The position numbers and the translations under genes are program-made. From JANMDR01 sp031376425 (lineage in GTDB: Bacteria; Pseudomonadota; Gammaproteobacteria; Burkholderiales; Usitatibacteraceae): a DNA stretch of 16,056 bases. Location of the stretch: assembly GCA_031376425.1 (NCBI GenBank), contig JANMDR010000332.1:1-16056 (forward strand). Reading direction: 5' to 3'. The notes under the pieces are model-generated. The model had not been told where the DNA came from, did no database searches, and was given only the letters and a program-made list of their open reading frames with translations. Positions 1 to 7,900 of this stretch are shown one piece after another; positions within the stretch are counted from its first letter, which is position 1; every line of letters starts with the position of its first letter.

Positions 1-178
1 CTCATGGCACTCGGTTAAGCGGCGAGGCTCCCAATTGACGACGTTTCTCAGCAACCGGCGACATCTGATTTCCTGTAAAGGGTCGTTTCCAAGGGCGTGC
101 AATCCAACGCTTTTTACCGCGTGCTGGTGTGTTCAGCATACTTTTACGGGGCGTCTGGGCTTAACCGAGTGCCATGAG
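1..178. mobile_element. MITE-like segment with 20-bp inverted repeats (left end at window edge)
   Basis: Bases 1-20 and 159-178 are perfect reverse complements (left arm ctcatggcactcggttaagc), enclosing 138 bp with no convincing reading frame. The arms may extend past the left edge, because bases 179-180 have no visible partner. Compact size, perfect ends and lack of coding capacity fit a non-autonomous transposon (MITE) or the remnant of an insertion sequence. Just outside the right arm lies gtctgacccca (180-190), a string I associate with betaproteobacterial repeat elements, from memory only. No target duplication can be tested because the left flank is missing. Confidence 0.45.
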
Positions 179-414
179 AGTCTGACCCCATTTTTTCTTT
201 CTAGATTTACCATAATTCAAAACATTGCTGATAAGCTGATAAGTTAGAGTTCATTGATTTGAGAGAATGTTCAATAATCAGAAGCAGAAATTATTTCATA
301 CGATTTACTGGAACAGAATCTCTAAAAATTTAGCGTACATAATTCAATGCTACTACTGAAGCAGCCTCATTCATTTACTTCTAGCGATCAAGCCATCATA
401 AAAGGTACAACCCT
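179..414. other. AT-rich intergenic region upstream of the sheath gene
   Basis: 236 bp with no supportable gene. It contains a perfect tandem duplication of the 8-mer gctgataa (227-234 and 235-242). It ends in a plausible ribosome binding site, aaagg at 401-405, nine bases before the sheath ATG. I could not place a convincing promoter. Confidence 0.4.
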
Positions 415-1986
415 ATGAACTTATCCACCATCCAAACACCGGGCGTCTATATCAATGAAGTAAATGCTTTTCAGAATTCTGTGGTTGGAGTTCCTTCAGC
501 TGTTCCGGCATTTATTGGGTATACACCTACTGCATCCCACGAAGGTGTGTCATACACCAACAAGGCTGTACGCATAACTTCGTTCGCCGATTTTCAGGCG
601 TTCTTTTGTCTGCCGAATCTCCCGGCGCCCGCCGCTCCAACCAAACAATATTCACCACAATATTATCTTGTTCCACAAAAGGCCCCGCCTACTTCTGGCC
701 AATACTTAATGTTCAATGGAACATACTATTCCATATTACCTGATCCAAACACCATCTATTATCTGTACAACAGTGTACAGTTGTTCTTTCAGAACGGCGG
801 AAGCAATGCTTACATCGTTTCAGTTGGCTCCTATGGTGAAGCTTCCGGAAAACCCGCTACTCTTGGGACACAACTCATTAATCCGAATGTAAAACTTTCT
901 GATCTACAAGGGGGACTGACGTTGTTACTGAATGAATGGGAGCCAACCATGTACATCTGTCCAGAAGCGACTTTGCTCAGCGTTGCCGAAAATGGAACAT
1001 TAATGCAAAGTATGTTGATGCAGAGTAGTACGAAGCAAAGTTCAGTAAGCATTTTCGACATCATTGGCGGAAACGATCCCGACCCGATTCTATACACGAA
1101 CGACATTGCGGCGTTCAGAGCCAATACTGGTATAAACGGACTCGATTTCGGAACCGCGTACTATCCTTTTGTAGGAACAACGATCATGCAGAATGGTGAC
1201 ATTGACTACACCAATCTTTTCGGTGGCAATATTACGCAGCTCGCGCCGATCATCAATCCACCTTCCGATCCGAATCCAAGCGTAGCATCCATCATTGCGA
1301 ATATTCAGAATACCTCACTTGGACTTACCGAAACGCAGAATCACAATGCGTTGATGAATGCAAGTCCGACCTACGCAGAGATCGCGAACAACATTCTCAC
1401 ACTTGCTAACATTCTTCCACCCAGTGGTGGCATGGCGGGCGTGATCACATCCCTCGACAATCAGGTTGGTCCATGGGAAGCTCCTGCAAACACTTCGATG
1501 GTTGGTGTAGTTTCTCTTCCGATTAACCTGTCGGATTCGCAACAGGCCAATCTCAATGTTGATGCTGTTTCTGGAAAGTCAGTTAATGCACTCCGCAGCT
1601 TCAGCGGTCAGGGCATTCTCGTATGGGGCGCACGTACCCTCGATGGCAATAGCCAGGACTGGCGCTATCTTCCCGTACGCAGAACCATGATCATGATTGA
1701 ACAGTCGTGCAAGGTCGCCGTGAAAGATTGTATTTTCCTGCCGAACAATATGAACACGTGGGTCATGTTAACAGCGGAGATCAGTAGTTTCCTTACATCT
1801 ATCTGGAAACAGGGAGGATTGATGGGAGCTACAGCATCTGATGCGTTTTCCGTAGCATGCGGGCTAGGTACTACAATGACATCAGATGATATTCTCAATG
1901 GGTATATGAATGTAACAGTAAAAGTTGCCGTAGTACGGCCAGCCGAATTTATCGTCATCACGTTCCAGCAGAAACAGTATGTTTAG
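415..1986 (+). CDS. Phage-type contractile tail sheath protein (orphan)
   Basis: A 523-residue protein of the tail sheath family, whose members polymerise into the contractile outer tube of phage tails, R-type bacteriocins and extracellular contractile injection systems. The N-terminus carries the family signature TPGVYINEV (residues 8-16) followed by AVPAFIGYT. A segment reading QLFFQNGGSNAYIVSVG (about residues 122-138) matches the FF-NGG-YVVSVG core strand. The C-terminal 100 residues contain RRTMIMIEQS, a single-tryptophan FLTSIWKQGGLMGAT stretch, and the end VRPAEFIVITF, all typical of the sheath core that clips onto neighbouring subunits and the tube. The start has a ribosome binding site (aaagg, 401-405). 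No tube, baseplate, spike, ATPase or terminase gene accompanies it in the window: 414 bp of non-coding sequence lies upstream and an IS relic begins 15 bp after the stop. The family call is firm. Phage tail versus injection-system origin is undecided, and the gene may be an inactive cargo fragment. Confidence 0.88.
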   Translation: MNLSTIQTPGVYINEVNAFQNSVVGVPSAVPAFIGYTPTASHEGVSYTNKAVRITSFADFQAFFCLPNLPAPAAPTKQYSPQYYLVPQKAPPTSGQYLMFNGTYYSILPDPNTIYYLYNSVQLFFQNGGSNAYIVSVGSYGEASGKPATLGTQLINPNVKLSDLQGGLTLLLNEWEPTMYICPEATLLSVAENGTLMQSMLMQSSTKQSSVSIFDIIGGNDPDPILYTNDIAAFRANTGINGLDFGTAYYPFVGTTIMQNGDIDYTNLFGGNITQLAPIINPPSDPNPSVASIIANIQNTSLGLTETQNHNALMNASPTYAEIANNILTLANILPPSGGMAGVITSLDNQVGPWEAPANTSMVGVVSLPINLSDSQQANLNVDAVSGKSVNALRSFSGQGILVWGARTLDGNSQDWRYLPVRRTMIMIEQSCKVAVKDCIFLPNNMNTWVMLTAEISSFLTSIWKQGGLMGATASDAFSVACGLGTTMTSDDILNGYMNVTVKVAVVRPAEFIVITFQQKQYV

Positions 1987-2001
1987 AAAGGCTCAATTTG
2001 T

Positions 2002-2255
2002 CGGACACCATGACGTTGTATGGATTAAAGGATAAATCATATTGCCTTACTTTTTAAATTGGTACTAAAGCCAGCCGTGAACTAGCATAGGTTTGCATTG
2101 AAACCCAAATTTTTTGCGCCGCCGCGCTGACGGTCATGCCTTGCGCTGTGATTAATTTAACCGCTTGGGCACGGTATTCGTGTGTGAATTGACGCTTCGC
2201 TGTTACAGTCAGTATGTTCTACATGTTTTAGTAAAATACTAAATCATGGTGTCCG
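2002..2255 (-). mobile_element. IS3-type insertion sequence relic with both ends
   Basis: Bases 2002-2013 (cggacaccatga) and 2244-2255 (tcatggtgtccg) are perfect 12-bp inverted repeats. Between them, on the minus strand, lies a stub of an IS3-family OrfA starting about 40 bp from the right repeat, the usual spacing for that family. An intact IS3-type element is about 1.2-1.5 kb, so about 80 percent has been lost, including the DDE integrase part. What is left is a 254-bp element that can only move if a full copy elsewhere supplies transposase. I saw no clear target-site duplication. Outside the 12 bp the flanks differ. Confidence 0.6.
2054..2218 (-). pseudogene. IS3-family transposase OrfA fragment
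   Basis: Minus-strand frame of about 54 codons reading VTAKRQFTHEYRAQAVKLI, then TAQGMTVSAAAQKI and WVSMQT, before diverging and stopping at 2054-2056. This matches the N-terminal helix-turn-helix of IS3-family OrfA proteins (pattern KRR-F-EFK-EAV-L, then the S-AAA-LGVS recognition helix). A TAG codon (2219-2221) directly precedes the frame and no ATG remains, so it is not a translatable gene. The residues after VSMQT no longer fit the family, which suggests an internal deletion joined orfA to sequence near the other end. It sits inside the 12-bp inverted repeats at 2002-2255. Confidence 0.6.
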
Positions 2256-2321
2256 TTTTGGCGAGCCCCTTCCATTCACTCAAATTTCGATGCATGTCCC
2301 CCATACGTGGGCATCGTAAAA
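2256..2321. other. Short gap between IS relic and gluQ stop
   Basis: 66 bp with no gene. Together with the IS relic it makes up the 335-bp non-genic stretch between the sheath gene and gluQ. I see no terminator with a T-run for either neighbour. Confidence 0.3.
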
Positions 2322-3275
2322 TTAATTTCCTAGCCGGTCCAATCCCAAGCGACCAACAGCGCTAACATCCCAGCGCTTAACCGCAGCTTCCAGCAGCGCG
2401 GCTGCATCGTGCATTTGCGCTAGGCCGTCTGTGGGTTGCCCTAAAAACTTTAGGCATGACAATAGCGTGTTTAATGCTTGTGCGGCGCTGGGTTGAAGCG
2501 GTAGGGCTGGGGCTAAAGTTTGCTTGGAGAGCTTTTCGCCTTTGTCCGTCAACGCAAGGGGCACATGTGCATAAATCGGTGTTGGGTAGCCTAATAATTG
2601 CTGTAGGTGGATTTGTCGCGGGGTAGAGTCTAGTAGATCGGCACCGCGAACAATATGGGTGATGCCTTCTAAATAATCGTCTACCACCACGGCTAGTTGA
2701 TAGGCAAATAAATTATCTTTGCGCTTTAAAATGAAGTCGCCACAGGTTTGGGAAAGTTGGTGTGAAAAACTGCCCTGAATGCGATCATGAAAACTAATTT
2801 CGCTATCACTTACGTTTAGGCGAATAGCGGAATTGGGATGGCTTAGCGTAAAGCCTTTATGTCTGCAAACGCCTGAATATAGCGCGCCTTCAGGGTTATT
2901 GATGAGGGTTGCTGTTGGCATAGTTAGGATGGAATCAGCTATTTCCTTGCGCGAGCACACGCAGGCGTACACCACTTTTTTATCAGCCAGTGTTTGTAAG
3001 GCCGTCGCGTAAGCCCCGTCGGTATCAGCGCGAACTTGTTGGCTCGTGGCTTCGCCGTCCCAGTGCAGGCCAAAATTTTGCAGGCAGGTTTTTATTTCGT
3101 TGGCGTAAATTGCTTTGCATCGGGTAGTATCAATATCATCAATGCGCAGCTTCCACAACCCGCCATGGGCTCGGGCATCGAGATAGCTCGCGAGGGCGGC
3201 GATGAGGGAACCGATGTGTAGTGGCCCAGTGGGCGAGGGCGCAAAGCGGCCGATGTAAGTGCTCAAAACTTTCAA
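2322..3275 (-). CDS. gluQ: Glutamyl-Q tRNA(Asp) synthetase
   Basis: A 317-residue paralogue of the catalytic half of glutamyl-tRNA synthetase. It activates glutamate and attaches it to queuosine at position 34 of tRNA-Asp, a cytosolic anticodon modification. Class I signatures are visible: FAPSPTGPLHIGSL with the HIGH-type H20, and EKLSKQ (247-252) for KMSKS. The zinc site that separates GluQ from GltX is present as C105-x-C107 and Y133-x3-C137, and there is no anticodon-binding domain. The usual RIEDxDPPR motif reads RIDDIDTTR (44-52), with Asp for the first Glu. A TAA lies two codons upstream of the first possible start, so translation must begin at TTG 3275 or TTG 3266; neither has a strong ribosome binding site. 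gluQ is often beside dksA in other proteobacteria, but not here. Transcription diverges from the DUF952 gene. Confidence 0.93.
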   Translation of the reverse strand: MKVLSTYIGRFAPSPTGPLHIGSLIAALASYLDARAHGGLWKLRIDDIDTTRCKAIYANEIKTCLQNFGLHWDGEATSQQVRADTDGAYATALQTLADKKVVYACVCSRKEIADSILTMPTATLINNPEGALYSGVCRHKGFTLSHPNSAIRLNVSDSEISFHDRIQGSFSHQLSQTCGDFILKRKDNLFAYQLAVVVDDYLEGITHIVRGADLLDSTPRQIHLQQLLGYPTPIYAHVPLALTDKGEKLSKQTLAPALPLQPSAAQALNTLLSCLKFLGQPTDGLAQMHDAAALLEAAVKRWDVSAVGRLGLDRLGN

Positions 3276-3329
3276 AATTTATTGGCGTTGCGGATGAATT
3301 GATTGATTATGATACCGTGCACAGCCTAT

Positions 3330-3358
3330 TTGTACGTATTATATTTGGGCAATATAGT
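3330..3358 (+). promoter_or_regulatory. Predicted sigma70-type promoter for the DUF952 gene
   Basis: ttgtac (3330-3335) and tatagt (3353-3358) are separated by exactly 17 bp. The -10 box matches consensus at five of six bases and the -35 box only at three. It lies in the 108-bp gap between the divergent gluQ and DUF952 genes, about 25 bp before the DUF952 start. The call rests on sequence match only. Confidence 0.4.
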
Positions 3359-3383
3359 TAAACAATGACGAGGTTTTAAGTTT

Positions 3384-3749
3384 ATGATTTATCGAATTAC
3401 CTTGGAAGACGATTGGCAAGAGGCGCAGAAAACAGGCGTTTTTGCCAGCGCAGATTTGGTTGCTGAAGGCTTCATTCACCTGAGCACAGCGGATACGCTA
3501 TTGGGCACGGCATCGCGCTATTATGCTGCGCATACGCGTTTGCGGGTGCTGGTCATTGATGATATTGCGCTGGCGGCGGCCCTGCCTCAAGCATTGCGAT
3601 GGGAGCTTTCGCCTAGCCGTAAGGTCTTGTTTCCACACTGTTTTGTGCCCTTGCCCCTGAAATTTGTGGTGCAAACTGCGTGGCTGCTACGCGACGTTGT
3701 GGGAGAATGGATATTGCCGGTTGAAATTTCCAGCGTCGTACCAAACTAA
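3384..3749 (+). CDS. DUF952 family protein
   Basis: A 121-residue cytosolic protein with no signal peptide or membrane segment. The pattern IYRIT near the start, then AAEGFIHLSTADTLLGTA-type sequence (EGFIHLSTA at residues 28-36), a central LRVLVIDD strand and C-terminal FPHCFVPLPL are the conserved landmarks of DUF952. This small family of unknown biochemical function is sometimes compared with ADP-ribosyltransferase-like folds, which is a structural inference rather than a shown activity. The start ATG follows gagg (3370-3373) by ten bases. It is the first gene of a likely plus-strand run with the FMN reductase and thioredoxin genes, with only 26 bp to the next ATG. Length is normal for the family. 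Its role cannot be assigned from the neighbourhood beyond a loose redox context. Confidence 0.8.
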   Translation: MIYRITLEDDWQEAQKTGVFASADLVAEGFIHLSTADTLLGTASRYYAAHTRLRVLVIDDIALAAALPQALRWELSPSRKVLFPHCFVPLPLKFVVQTAWLLRDVVGEWILPVEISSVVPN

Positions 3750-3775
3750 CAGCAACTAAATTAAAATTGAAAAAT

Positions 3776-4348
3776 ATGCATACCCCAAAAATTATCGCTT
3801 TTGCTGGCAGTAACCGTAAAAACTCATTTAATGTGAATGCCCTAAAATTCGCGATGCTTGGCGCGCGTGCGGCGGGTGCTGACGTCACCCTGCTAAATTT
3901 AGCTGACTATGTCCTACCGCTCTATGATGCGGACTGGCACACAGAACACGGCAACCCCGCATCTTTATTGGCGCTACATCCGCAGTTGGTGGCAGCCGAT
4001 GCTTTGCTGGTCGCCAGCCCTGAATACAACGCGTCCATTACCCCACTGCTTAAAAACACGATTGATTGGTTAAGCCAATCTGTGATTGGTGCTGCTAGTA
4101 ATGCCGCTTTTGTTGATAAACCTGTTGGTTTGATTGGCGCTTCGCAAGGGGCAATGGGGGGCATGCGGGCATTGCCACATGTCGCCTCTATATTTAGCAA
4201 TTTGGGGGCGATTGTGTTGCCGGTAATAGCAGTACCTCATGCGGATAAATTAGGCTCGGCCGACGGTGAAATTTTGAATCAACGCGCGGCGGATGGCTTG
4301 CGGGCATTGGGCGCTAAAGTAGCAAAAATGGCAGCGCGCAGCCTATAA
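3776..4348 (+). CDS. NADPH-dependent FMN reductase family protein
   Basis: A 190-residue flavodoxin-fold oxidoreductase that uses NAD(P)H to reduce bound FMN, and in relatives also quinones, azo dyes or chromate. The FMN phosphate loop GSNRKNSFN (residues 11-19) follows the first beta strand IIAFA, SPEYN (81-85) begins the second flavin-contacting loop and continues into PLLKNTIDWLS, and GASQGAMGGMR forms the third. These three loops in this order define the family. I chose ATG 3776; a TTG at 3767 would add three residues (MKN). Neither start has a clear ribosome binding site, so translation may couple to the upstream gene, whose stop lies 26 bp before. The physiological substrate is not visible. 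The thioredoxin gene downstream supports a redox or stress role by context only. Confidence 0.85.
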   Translation: MHTPKIIAFAGSNRKNSFNVNALKFAMLGARAAGADVTLLNLADYVLPLYDADWHTEHGNPASLLALHPQLVAADALLVASPEYNASITPLLKNTIDWLSQSVIGAASNAAFVDKPVGLIGASQGAMGGMRALPHVASIFSNLGAIVLPVIAVPHADKLGSADGEILNQRAADGLRALGAKVAKMAARSL

Positions 4349-4419
4349 ATTTATGTAGGGTGCACATAATCGTAACAAAAAATCGCGCGTATGCATCGCG
4401 CAATACGGGAGAAATAAAC

Positions 4420-4794
4420 ATGGCTGTTATTGAACTAACAAAAGAAAATTTTAACCAAGTGATTACCGATAATCCGGCGGTAATCCTTGATTTTTGGGCA
4501 CCTTGGTGTGGGCCATGTCGCGCCTTTGCGCCAACATTTGAAAGCGTTTCGCAAGCGCACCCAAATGTGGTTTTTGCAAAAGTAAATACCGAGATTGAAC
4601 AAGAAATTGCGGCGTCGTTCAACATTCGCTCCATCCCTACATTGATGGTGTTTCGGGAACAGGTCATTATTTTTTCGCAAGCAGGCGCATTGCCAAAGTC
4701 GGGATTAGAGCAAGTAATTGCGCGGTCAATGGAATTGGATATGGCAACAGTACATGCCGAAATCGCCAGCCAGCAAGCACAGGCGGCGCAATAA
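4420..4794 (+). CDS. Thioredoxin family protein with C-terminal extension
   Basis: A 124-residue cytosolic thioredoxin, reducing disulfides in target proteins. The redox motif W29-C30-G31-P32-C33 follows the buried acid D24 (LDFWAPWCGPC), and the cis-proline P73 sits in IRSIPT (70-75), all at the expected spacing. It is about 15 residues longer than E. coli Trx1 because of an Ala/Gln-rich tail ending SQQAQAAQ. The segment FREQVIIFSQAGALP is typical of a betaproteobacterial thioredoxin subgroup distinct from the main TrxA. The start at 4420 is preferred to an upstream in-frame start at 4360 because gggaga (4407-4412) is correctly placed and the protein then begins in the thioredoxin fold. It lies 71 bp after the FMN reductase stop, on the same strand. 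Confidence 0.92.
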   Translation: MAVIELTKENFNQVITDNPAVILDFWAPWCGPCRAFAPTFESVSQAHPNVVFAKVNTEIEQEIAASFNIRSIPTLMVFREQVIIFSQAGALPKSGLEQVIARSMELDMATVHAEIASQQAQAAQ

Positions 4795-4857
4795 ATTCAG
4801 CTTTGCGCTTCAGGCAGTTACTGTGCGAAAATTAGCGTTCTAAAGATTGGTCAAAAG

Positions 4858-4903
4858 CTTATCTTGCCTATTGCGCAAAACCAATGCGCAATAGTGGGAT
4901 AAG
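4858..4903 (+). promoter_or_regulatory. Hairpin between the thioredoxin gene and putA
   Basis: cttatc (4858-4863) pairs with gataag (4898-4903), and tattgcgca (4869-4877) pairs with tgcgcaata (4885-4893) around a 7-base loop, giving 15 base pairs with one internal bulge. No T-run follows on either strand, so it is not a classical intrinsic terminator. It could be an RNA structure in the putA leader, a DNA operator, or a Rho-assisted 3' end for the thioredoxin transcript. It begins 63 bp after the thioredoxin stop and ends 44 bp before the putA ATG. Confidence 0.45.
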
Positions 4904-4924
4904 TGGAATACTGTGAGCCTTTAA

Positions 4925-4955
4925 GGACACACTAATGGGACGCACTAATGAATAG
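4925..4955 (+). promoter_or_regulatory. Duplicated start region and 6-codon leader ORF overlapping the putA start
   Basis: The 13-mers ggacacactaatg (4925-4937) and ggacgcactaatg (4938-4950) are adjacent direct repeats with one mismatch, each with a Shine-Dalgarno-like purine run and an ATG. The first ATG (4935) opens a frame of six codons, MGRTNE, ending at TAG 4953-4955, so it overlaps the putA start in another frame. The upstream site aagga (4923-4927) is the better ribosome binding site. Whether the mini-ORF is translated is unknown. Confidence 0.3.
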
Positions 4956-7900
4956 CATCGCCAGCAATAATATACCCAGCTTCGCACCCATGCGTGCGGC
5001 GTTTTTGGCCAATGAAGGTGCCGTGGTAGCGGCACTGGTTGCTACGGCAAAACTGAGTGAAGCCGATAATTTAGCCGTGATGCAGTCGGCACGTGGCTTA
5101 GTTGAAACTGTGCGTAGCCGTCAAGCGCAGACGGTGAATACCGGCATGCAATCGTTCCTGCAGCAATATGATCTTTCTAGCCAAGAGGGCGTGTTGCTGA
5201 TGTGTGTGGCTGAAGCGCTATTACGTATTCCCGATTCCGCTACGGCGGATAAGCTCATAAAAGATAAGTTTGGTCAGGGTGATTGGCGCAAGCACTTAGG
5301 ACAAAGCGATTCCTTACTCGTTAATGCTGGCACATGGGGCATGATGCTCACGGGCAAGTTGGTGAGCGTAACGCCAGATAGCTTGACTGATGTTTCGGGC
5401 TGGCTAGGCCGTATGGCTGCCAAAGCCGGAGAGCCCATCGTACGGGCGTCATTGCGGCAAGGCATGAAGCTCATGGCCGAGCAATTCGTGATGGGGCGCG
5501 ATATCGAAAGTGCTCTAAAGCGATCCGTTAGCGACGAGCAAAAAAATTATTTGCATAGCTTCGATATGTTGGGCGAGGGTGCTATGACAGCCGCTGACGC
5601 TGAGCGTTACTTTGTGGCCTATAAAGATGCGATTGCTTCTATCGCGCAATATGCTAAAGGTAAAACCGTAAATGCAGCGCCGGGGATTTCAGTAAAAATA
5701 TCGGCATTGCATCCGCGTTATGAATTCGCAAAAAAAGAAATCGTAATGCGCGAGCTATTGCCAAAAATACAAATTCTTGCCGAGCTAGCGCATGCGGGCG
5801 GGTTAGGGTTAACCTTAGATGCCGAAGAAACCGAGCGCCTAGAGATTTCCTTAGAAATTTTTAGCGCCGTATTTGCCAGCGAGCCGCTGCGTGGCTGGAG
5901 CGGCTTTGGCCTAGCCGTGCAGGCGTATCAAAAACGCGCAATTCATGTGATTGAATTTTTGCGCGAACTAGCCCTGCGACACAATAAAAAAATCATGCTG
6001 CGCTTAGTTAAAGGTGCGTATTGGGATACTGAGATTAAGCGGGCGCAAACGCAGGGTTTACGTGGCTATCCGGTATTTACGCGCAAGGCCAATACCGATG
6101 TTTCCTATCTAGCTTGCGCCGGTAAAATGCTCGATGCGCATCAACAGTTTTATTGCCAATTTGCGACCCACAATGCCCACACAGTAGCAACAATCTTGAA
6201 CAGAGCCAAAGCGGCGAATGTAGCTGCTGATCAAATGGAATTTCAGCGCCTGCATGGTATGGGCGTGGAACTTTACGATGCTGTGTTATCCCAACACGCC
6301 CGGCCCTGCCGTGTGTACGCCCCCGTAGGTTCGCATGAAGATTTATTGCCGTATTTAGTGCGGCGCTTGTTAGAGAATGGGGCAAATTCATCCTTTGTAA
6401 ACCGTATTGCCGACCCTGATATTCCGATTGAAAAAGTAGTGGCTGATCCCATTGCCGCGGCTATGACGAATAACCCTACCGCAAACCCAAAATTAGCGCT
6501 GCCAGTCAATTTATTTGGAGAAAATCGTATGAATTCTAGCGGCTTTAGTTTTGCGGAGGTACCTGTATTTTCCGCATTGCAGGCAGATATGGCGCCGTGG
6601 CTTAGTAAAAATAATTATTTCTCAGAACCGATTATTGCCGGGGGGGTGATTAAAGGCGCGCGCCGTGATTTGCAAAGCCCGATTGACTTAGCAACGATAG
6701 GTTATGTGGAAGAAGCCGATGCAACATTGGTAGATTTAGCGCTTAAAGTAACAGTAGGCTATCAGCCGGTAGCCGCACTAGAACGCGCCAAAGTGCTCGA
6801 TACTGTTGCAGATTTATTAGAAGCAGAGCGGCCAAAATTGCTCGCGCTTTTATGTCGCGAAGCCGGAAAAACGCTGCCCGATGCCTTGGGCGAAGTGCGC
6901 GAAGCCATTGATTTTTGCCGTTACTATGCCGTTGAAGTACGTGAAAAGTTTAGCGAACCCTTGTTACTACCAGGGCCTACTGGCGAAACCAATGCCTTGA
7001 GCTTGCATGGTCGTGGAGTATTTGTTTGTATATCCCCTTGGAATTTTCCGCTTGCTATTTTCTTAGGCCAAATTGCGGCGGCATACGCGGCAGGTAATGC
7101 CGTAATCGCTAAGCCGGCGGAGCAGACGCCCCTTATCGCCAGTGCTGCGGTGCGCCTGCTGTTGCAGGCGGGGATGGCTAATGATGCTATTGCCCTGTTG
7201 CCGGGCGCTGGTGAAACGGTGGGTGCCGCATTGGTGGCCGATGAGCGCGTGGCAGGTATCGCCTTCACTGGTGGTACGAACACGGCACAGGCGATTAACC
7301 GCAGCCTAGCGCAACGCCGTGGTGCATTGATACCGTTTATTGCAGAAACGGGCGGGCTCAATATGATGATTGCGGATTCGTCCGCATTGCCTGAGCAAAT
7401 CATTAATGATGTACTCACTTCAGCCTTCAATAGCGCTGGTCAGCGTTGTTCGGCGCTGCGCATCTTGTGCGTGCAGCGCGATATTGCGCCGCGCGTCGCC
7501 ACCTTGCTTGAAGGCGCGATGGCACAACTACAAATGGGTGATCCGGCGTTACTTGAAACTGATATTGGCCCGGTGATTGATCGCGCCGCGTTTGATATGC
7601 TGGTAGCGCATCGCGAAAAAATGGCGGCGCAATATACGCAAATTGGTCAAACCAGTCTACCACGGGATATTCCTGCCGGTCATTTTTTCGCGCCGTGCGC
7701 ATTCACAATTCCGAATTTACAGGTGCTGGCGCAAGAAGTATTTGGCCCCATTTTGCACGTGTATGAATTTGCGGGCGAAGATATTTTCAATGTGGTAGAT
7801 AGTATCAATAAATCTGGCTATGGCCTAACCTTGGGCATCCACAGCCGTATTGAAGAAACCATTGCAGCAATTTGCCAACGTGCCAAGGTGGGTAATATTT

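Noticed and set aside
14..165. GTTAAGC (14-20) and GCTTAAC (159-165) fit the integron attC core patterns GTTRRRY and RYYYAAC
   Set aside because: The order is that of a cassette interior, but no matching GTTRRRY closes a second attC downstream, and no integrase or cassette gene is present. The motifs are simply part of the perfect inverted repeat.
227..242. Tandem 8-mer gctgataa x2
   Set aside because: Only two units; too short to call a functional repeat or array.
35..247. 70-codon plus-strand open frame across the right inverted-repeat arm
   Set aside because: It runs through the repeat arm and AT-rich flank, has no recognisable domain or ribosome binding site, and its composition looks random.
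4360..4419. Upstream in-frame start for the thioredoxin
   Set aside because: It would add a non-conserved 20-residue stretch (MHIIVTKNRAYASRNTGEIN) and lacks the well-placed gggaga site that serves 4420.
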